From assembly GCA_032173965.1 (NCBI GenBank), contig CM063283.1, forward strand, positions 16,720,501-16,784,500: DNA of 64,000 nucleotides, written 5' to 3'. The position numbers and the translations under genes are program-made. Source of the DNA: Sitta carolinensis. Lineage: Eukaryota > Chordata > Aves > Passeriformes > Sittidae. The notes below the pieces were generated by a model. The model was not told where the DNA came from and searched no databases. It was given only the letters and a program-made list of their open reading frames with translations. Below, piece by piece: positions 62,301 through 64,000 of the stretch (positions are counted from its first letter, which is position 1; every line of letters begins with the position of its first letter).

Positions 62301-63463
62301 CTGTTTTTAAGGTATGTTTATATTTTGTAGTTGGGAGCTTTCCACAAATATATTGTGGAAATTTATTTTGGTGCCAGTCCTACAGAGATAGTTTGAAGTG
62401 AGCTTCCCAGCATTGCATATAAGTAAAACGAGTGCTGGGAACAGTAACGTACTTTTTTCTCTCATTCTTCTGAGTTTTTCCTGAGCCTTAACAATGACTA
62501 CTGATGACAGTAGCTATCAAGTGTCTGTAGGTGCCATATTTTTCCCTTTCAGTTGTGTTATCAGTACATGCTCTGTAGCACTACTATCATGAGGTTCAGC
62601 CAAGAGTGACTGAGAACTGGCCACTGAGGAACATGGCCACAGGACAGGTCTCACAATTTCTGTCTCTGAAGTTGGTGCTGATGAAGATTTATGGAAAGGG
62701 AGAAGGGTGCAATTAGAGGACTCCTCCCCTCTTTGAATGACTCTGTTTTTTAATGGGTTTTATGAGCTGTGCAGCATGCTTCAACTCTGTCTGTGTTCAG
62801 GAAAATGTGTGAATACCGGAAGGAAAATAGAGTTTGCAGTACTGAGCCTTGCAAAGGGATATGGGTAACTTGGACGTTCTCAGGAATATTTCACACTTTT
62901 AATTTAACAACTTTGTTTTCCAAAAGGTGATCAGTATCAGGGAAATTGCATTGGTGTGCCAAGCACTGTGATTTAACCAGTGTCTCACAGAAAACTGTTA
63001 GTTGAGTGTACTCAAAAGTTCTAAATATTTGAACAACAAAGCTGCTGAAAAATTAAAATGAAATAGTAATTCTGATGTTACCATGATAGCAATTTCTATA
63101 CTTATTTTTGCTCAAGAAATCGTTCCAAAGCTCTTTGAGAAAATGAAGGCTACATCAAGTTAACACTTGTTTCAGGCCCTGTGCCTGATTCTCCATCTGG
63201 AATCTTATTTTAAGGCAGTCTGTATGGACTTTCCAAGTTATTCAGGCAATGAAGTACAAAGACTTGTATGCACAGCTCCTGTAGAGTGGGGAGCTGATAG
63301 CCCTGTCTGAGGTTAGAAGAGCTGTAAATGGACAAGGACCTCCAGAGAGCGCTGCCACTGTACCTTATATCTGAGCTGTGTTCTGCTTTGGCAGTCGTTC
63401 ACAATCATATACTGGATTTTGTGTATGCCAGGCCATTTGCACCATCTTCAGCACAAGACTCTA
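59318..63463. other. Non-coding unique sequence between two LTRs
   Basis: About 4.1 kb without retroviral gag, pol or env similarity and without recognised genes. This, together with the intact target duplication of the left LTR, argues that the two flanking LTRs are separate insertions and not the ends of one provirus. T-rich tracts occur near 60150-60160 and 60953-60966. Confidence 0.6.
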
Positions 63464-64000
63464 TGTCCTAGGTTGATACTGAATTGTATCCCCATTCGTC
63501 TGTTTAAATCAAAAATAAGTTCTACACCTTTAAAACTGGATCTGAGAGTGAAGGAGAAGCAGTAGAATGTCTGAGGCAGTTGTTTTCAAAACATCAAGAT
63601 AAGAGTTTTTAGCTTTCGAGGACACACAGGGAGTGTTGTCTGCAGTGCAGACGGTGAGAGAGGGCTCTCCTTTGCTTTCTGTTAATTTGTGGCTAGCTGA
63701 AGCAGAGAAGTTCTCCAGACTGTGAGGTTTTTTTTTCCTTTTTCCTTGGAACTGTTTGAACCTGCTCTGGACTAACACCCAGCAGGGCACCAGGAGCTCA
63801 CCCTTGTGACCCACCAGGCCTGACCTGTGCCTGGCATTTCCCAGTGCCAGGGACTGACACAGCCTGAGTGAGCCAAGCTGCACCCACGGCACAGACTGGC
63901 TGGACTGGGCATCTCTACAGAGCGGCAGGAGGTTTTGTTCCTTAGTGTTCATTAGTCGTGCTTAGCCTGTTAAATAAACACATTTTTTCCCCTTTCCTCT
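63464..64000 (+). mobile_element. ERVL-like LTR, plus strand, cut by window end
   Basis: Starts TGTCCTAGGTTGATACTG and shares short anchors with the solo LTR at 58707: ATCCCCATTC, GGAACTGTTTGAACCTGCTC, CAGAGCGG, GTTCATT and CCTGTTAAATAAACA. The middle differs strongly, so it is a separate subfamily. AATAAA lies at 63973-63978. The U5 end falls beyond the window, so the target duplication (expected CTCTA if 5 bp) cannot be checked, nor whether an internal provirus follows. A 140-codon frame on the opposite strand (63530-63952) is fortuitous. Confidence 0.93.

Noticed and set aside
63530..63952. 140-codon minus-strand frame
   Set aside because: Antisense to the right-edge LTR. The composition follows the LTR and no family is recognised.
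58707..64000. One provirus bounded by the two plus-strand LTRs
   Set aside because: The left LTR has its own perfect target duplication on both sides, the LTRs differ greatly, and no gag/pol/env-like sequence lies between them.
1..64000. CRISPR arrays, operons, tRNA or rRNA genes
   Set aside because: No regularly spaced direct repeats with unique spacers, no tRNA A/B-box pairs or rRNA cores were seen. The repeat content is that of a vertebrate.

Overview
The window looks like non-coding DNA from a bird, most likely a songbird (passerine). The base composition is AT-rich. Repeats of the CR1 LINE class lie on both strands. There are also solo retroviral LTRs whose TGTCCTAGG starts and TTAAATAAACA poly(A) regions I recognise, from memory, as an abundant passerine ERVL-like group. 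I recognised no protein-coding exon, tRNA, rRNA or other RNA gene. The open frames present are short (at most about 140 codons), start anywhere, and resemble no family I know. The longest ones lie inside LTRs or low-complexity tracts. The window is therefore best read as a gene desert or part of a very long intron.

Layout. 1-3.6 kb is unique AT-rich sequence with T-rich tracts. A minus-strand solo LTR (3601-4212) sits directly beside a MIR SINE relic (about 4255-4440). After 4.7 kb without recognised repeats there is a compound TA/TG microsatellite (9167-9253) and a plus-strand LTR-like element (about 9421-10308). A minus-strand CR1 3' end lies at about 14130-14560, and a much older plus-strand CR1/L3-type reverse-transcriptase relic at about 16995-17620. 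From 17.6 to 30.8 kb there is mostly unique sequence with a small CpG-rich patch (23.03-23.08 kb) and some candidate regulatory motif clusters. An ATATT satellite (30818-30895), an AT-rich palindromic block (31.86-32.08 kb) and a minus-strand solo LTR with a 4-bp target duplication (32259-32687) follow. From 32.7 to 42.8 kb the sequence is unique, with a notable inverted-repeat cluster near 34.7 kb. Plus-strand CR1 copies occupy about 42870-43775 and 50370-50930. The right end carries two related plus-strand LTRs: a complete solo LTR with a perfect 5-bp duplication (58707-59317) and one cut off by the window edge (63464-64000).

There is no operon-like or pathway logic here. The useful signals are the history of transposon insertions with recoverable target-site duplications, an ancient SINE core retained unusually well, and several short motif clusters that could be conserved regulatory DNA. 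The regulatory claims are inference from motif content and would need a cross-species alignment. I found no evidence of a new biological system.
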